A stretch of 64,000 nucleotides of DNA. Origin: Pseudoscleropodium purum (taxonomy: Eukaryota > Streptophyta > Bryopsida > Hypnales > Brachytheciaceae). The position numbers and the translations under genes are program-made. The stretch lies in the NCBI GenBank assembly GCA_963969395.1, contig OZ017795.1, forward strand, positions 22,921,063 to 22,985,062, read 5' to 3'. The notes under the pieces are model-generated. The model did no database searches. It was given only the letters and a program-made list of their open reading frames with translations, and was not told the DNA's origin. Positions 61,277 through 64,000 of the stretch are shown here, in pieces (the first letter of the stretch is position 1; the number at the start of each line of letters is the position of its first letter).

Positions 61277-61569
61277 CAGGGTTGACAAATCTCTACGTTC
61301 GCCCGAAAAAAGCGTCCGTAATCGGGACGTTTGGACGTCCGGACGCACGGACGCCAGCGGACGCAGCGTCCCTCTCGCCGTTGGAAGGCAGACGGGTGGG
61401 GCAGACGGACGGGGCGGACGGCCCGAGGCGGACGCCCAGATCGTGCGGACCACTTCAGTCCGCGTGTCGATCGGACGGCCGTAACCGGGCGGACGGGGGA
61501 CAGGCAGACAGAGCGGACAGGCGGACACTGTGGACATAGCATCCGCGTCCGGACGTCGTGTCAACCCTG
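61277..61569 (-). mobile_element. GC-rich hAT-type MITE, 293 bp, copy 2
   Basis: CAGGGTTGACAAATCTCTAC at the left and GACGTCGTGTCAACCCTG at the right, flanked by a perfect 8-bp duplication TTTTCATC (61269-61276 and 61570-61577). Opposite orientation to copy 1. The Arg/Pro/Ala-rich open frames on both strands are composition artefacts. Confidence 0.92.
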
Positions 61570-61577
61570 TTTTCATC

Positions 61578-61987
61578 CAATTAATTGTTTGATTTTTATG
61601 TAAGTTAGTTTTAAAATATTTCTATGGTATATCTTTTTGAGATATTGATTTATAAATGTTTATAATAATAAAAAAAGGTACAAATGTGTTTTGCATCAAA
61701 ATATTCATTTTATAAATTAAAAAATTATTGTTTCAAAATCAAATTTTCTTAAATCAAATTCCTCGAAAATCACCTCATTAAAAATTTCATATTTTAAATC
61801 TAGAATATTCTTCTAATGAAAATGAAAAACATTCAATCTACAATTAATTTAAAAAAAGGTTTACAATTTTGGTTTTAAAAGTTATATTGATAATTATTAC
61901 TTAAAATATTCATAAAATCAATTATATAGATATGATCTCTCGATCCAAATTTTTAATATTTTTTAATAGTCACCATTAAAGTTTTTT
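61578..61987. other. AT-rich intergenic stretch
   Basis: Nothing recognised. Confidence 0.5.
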
Positions 61988-62717
61988 TTAATCCCTCAAT
62001 GCCCAAGGCCTTTTTTGAGGTTTTAGGAATATGCTCTAAAGTGAACAAAAAGTCAATGTTTTGATAAGTTGTATGTATTTTTTTTCAATTGTAACTGCAC
62101 AAATTAAAACTATTTGATATATTAAAGATCATGTAGAAAAGAAATCACTTACAAATTGGATGATTATAGTGCTTGATCATGAGGGTGTTAAACCTGTGAA
62201 AGTGATTTGAAGTCTTTCAATTCTCTTTTCAAATGTCAAATCTAAAAAGTTGGTCACAAAAAAAATGAAGTTATAGGACATAACATGCATAACCCCAATT
62301 AATTTACACCTTCTCAAAATCTCTTCTACAATTTAAAAATTAGATTTTCAATTAATTATATAAATTTTTCTCCAAGATCTAGTGTATATGATGATCATTT
62401 CCATGAGCTCTCAACACTACAGAAAGTGAAGATTGCAATGGGACACCCTTGTACAAAATCTTGAATAGAAAAATCATAATCCATTATTTTCAAAATCAGA
62501 TTTTGGTTCTAAAACTAGAATTCAAAAAGAATGTCTTTTCAAAAATATAAACTACTACTACTACTAGCAATTTGATTAGGTTGCATTTAACTTCAAAGTA
62601 TTATCAACACCAAAATTCAGGGGAAAAACTTCATTTTACATTAATTACATCTTTTGATCTTTATAATTTCAAAAATTCAAACTACCCCTACTAGGTACTA
62701 GTCTTTTAAGGGATTAA
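61988..62717 (+). mobile_element. TTAA-bounded element, copy 9
   Basis: TTAATCCCTCAATGCCCAAGG at the left (first 13 bases diagnostic) and CTTTTAAGGGATTAA at the right, 730 bp. The ends are a CCCT variant of the family. Confidence 0.6.
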
Positions 62718-62779
62718 TTTTTTACATGTTCAAATTTCAAATCTTTTGAATTTTAAGTTTCGAATTTGTAATTTTATAA

Positions 62780-63210
62780 TTGTCATTTCATCTCAGTTTC
62801 AGGTCCATTGCGAATTACCTTGAGTTTCATGTCGTCGTAATCACCATGCGGCCGTCCACAACCTCCGTAGTACTACTACTAAAAGCGTCGTCGAGCTTTG
62901 GGTGCTTAGAATATACCGACAAATTGATGCAAAGCAAAAAAATTTCATAAGAAACAGACACAAAACTTTTTCTGAAAGATCGAAGTGGACACCAAAATCC
63001 TCTGCAATAAAATTCTTACAGTATGGGAACTTCAATTAGATTGAATCTCTCGCTCTCTCTTCCGGACTATTTAATTTTCAACCAATTCTATCAATGGATC
63101 GATTCTGATATATCAATGCAAATGGGCAATGTTTTCAAGGAAAAATCACACAAAGAATGACCTCACCTTGATTAATTCCTGTAATGGACATTGATCGAGG
63201 CAGTCTGTGC
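62780..63210 (-). other. Probable SART-1 3' untranslated region
   Basis: Directly downstream of the SART-1 stop. Base composition shifts here from AT-rich to mixed (gtcgtcgtaatcaccatgcg and similar), as expected for transcribed sequence of that gene. No clear poly(A) signal. Confidence 0.4.
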
Positions 63211-63672
63211 TTAAGCAGTTGATCTCTTGATAGTAAACTTAACGATCCCTGCGTTTGGCTTCTTAATACTCGGTGGAGGATATGGATGCTTCGATCCGCT
63301 CTCAGGTTTGCGGCGCTGGCGCTTAATGCCTTGCAAGTCACAGGTTTGGTTGCCGCCCAGCATTGGAGTATTAAGACTAGTAGTACTGGCAATCATGGGT
63401 TCTTTCTTCGCAGTGGCAAACCCACTTCTCGGATCACTTGTTTGCCCAGGTTTGACGTGGCCACTAAGGACGAGGTAAGGAGATTGCAACTTAGCTTGGA
63501 AGTTGCGAATTTTGTCCATGGACGTCAGAGAGGTACCGGTATCGCTTGTGTTCATTTGTTTCTGCTGGAGCTCCTCTTGGAACTGTTTCTGCCGTTTCGC
63601 TTGCTTCTTCTTGCCAGGTTCCTTCCCGTGGAACTTGTGAGAGAATTGCCGGAACGCTTCCTTCGGAGTCAT
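63211..63672 (-). CDS. DOT2: SART-1/DOT2 homologue, last exon (5' part outside window)
   Basis: Last exon of a SART-1 family protein, a U4/U6.U5 tri-snRNP component needed for spliceosome assembly in the nucleus (DOT2/MDF in Arabidopsis, Snu66 in yeast). It opens after the acceptor tgtgtaacag with MTPKEAFRQFSHKFHGKEPG, the family's conserved C-terminal block. KKKQAKRQKQFQEEL and SPYLVL follow. SGHVKPGQTSDPRSGFAT is a segment I associate with plant members. It ends TPMLG, GIKRQRRKPE and then a basic tail of about 30 residues that looks longer than in the angiosperm proteins I know. Stop TAA at 63211-63213. The exon is roughly half G+C, far richer than the protease exons. It is transcribed in the same direction as the protease gene, 4.2 kb upstream of it. 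Earlier exons lie beyond 64000. Confidence 0.88.
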   Translation of the reverse strand: MTPKEAFRQFSHKFHGKEPGKKKQAKRQKQFQEELQQKQMNTSDTGTSLTSMDKIRNFQAKLQSPYLVLSGHVKPGQTSDPRSGFATAKKEPMIASTTSLNTPMLGGNQTCDLQGIKRQRRKPESGSKHPYPPPSIKKPNAGIVKFTIKRSTA

Positions 63673-63926
63673 CTGTTACACATGCACATCAAGCACACCA
63701 CGTACGCGCGACGACCATTGATCGATCAGTTCTTCAAACGCTAACCCACAACAGACTGACAGAAAAATATTTCCACACAAAGACGTTACGTTTTCTACGT
63801 ACATGCAACGAATTGAACACAAAAACACATGCATTGATACACAATAAGAAGCAAACACATATTAATAACCTTGGAACAACTTTCAAAAATAGAAACAATT
63901 AATGGGTATATGTTTTTGCAGGGAAT
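63673..63926 (-). other. Start of the intron upstream of the last SART-1 exon
   Basis: Directly upstream (in transcript order) of the acceptor at 63673. I see no earlier SART-1 exon before the window ends. Confidence 0.6.
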
Positions 63927-64000
63927 TAGGGTTGACAGGATGGTCGGACGTTCAGAACGTCCGGACGCGGACGCTGTGGACACAGCGTCCGTTGACATTT
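63927..64000 (+). mobile_element. GC-rich hAT-type MITE, copy 3 (cut by window end)
   Basis: TAGGGTTGACAGG followed by GTCCGGACGCGGACGCTGTG, matching the left part of copy 1. The first base is T instead of C. The right end lies outside the window. Confidence 0.75.

Noticed and set aside
61210..61603. Four long Arg/Pro/Ala-rich open frames
   Set aside because: Same reason: they cover the 293-bp GC-rich hAT MITE, on both strands at once.
63795..63998. Minus-strand frame upstream of the SART-1 exon as a further SART-1 exon
   Set aside because: It does not resemble SART-1 and overlaps the third hAT MITE; it is intronic.

Overview
The window is nuclear DNA of a streptophyte (green plant lineage), very AT-rich over most of its length. 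The lineage call rests on the last exon at the right edge, which encodes the C-terminus of SART-1/DOT2, a spliceosomal tri-snRNP protein, with a plant-type ending (SGHVKPGQTSDPRSGFAT, then TPMLG and GIKR). All introns found are GT-AG, stops are standard, and the repeats are plant-like (CACTA-, hAT-, mariner- and Helitron-type elements, a LINE). A transmembrane subtilase with thrombospondin repeats is not a land-plant gene type that I know of, so an alga of the charophyte grade is my preferred guess. The species is not determined.

Almost everything from 5.86 to 59.04 kb is one minus-strand gene. I assembled 26 exons by hand. All reading phases fit, giving a complete 1392-residue protein (4179 nt of coding sequence in 53.2 kb). 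In order it has: signal peptide; I9 propeptide; proteinase K-like S8 domain with Asp197, His243, Asn331 and Ser396; a beta-rich linker; a PPC-like beta domain; four TSP1 repeats; an EGF-like module; a paired-cysteine/CGxC region; an unassigned domain; a CGNGVCEKGE cysteine module; a second EGF-like module; one membrane helix; and a short basic tail. It looks like a membrane-anchored cell-surface protease with the layout of an ADAMTS or proprotein convertase, but built on a subtilase. Its role is unknown; cell-wall or gamete-coat digestion, or processing of surface proteins, would fit.

Its 25 introns fall into a compact class (about 150-700 bp) and a bloated class (1-11.4 kb). Many bloated introns carry recognisable elements: five short Helitrons, about nine elements bounded by TTAA with CCCCTAAA ends (piggyBac-like), four CACTA-type MITEs, two mariner-like MITEs, a 5'-truncated LINE, and large palindromes. 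One TTAA element sits inside one arm of a palindrome, so the other arm shows the site as it was before insertion. A half CACTA MITE abuts exon 8 and appears to supply the 3' splice site of intron 7.

Layout: 1-5.8 kb is gene-free downstream sequence with a GC-rich hAT MITE and two TTAA elements. 5.86-59.04 kb is the protease gene. 59.04-63.2 kb is intergenic, with a 153-bp foldback element, a second GC-rich hAT MITE and a TTAA element. 63.21-63.67 kb is the last SART-1 exon; the rest of that gene lies to the right. A third GC-rich hAT-type end begins at 63.93 kb. I saw no tRNA, rRNA or CRISPR.
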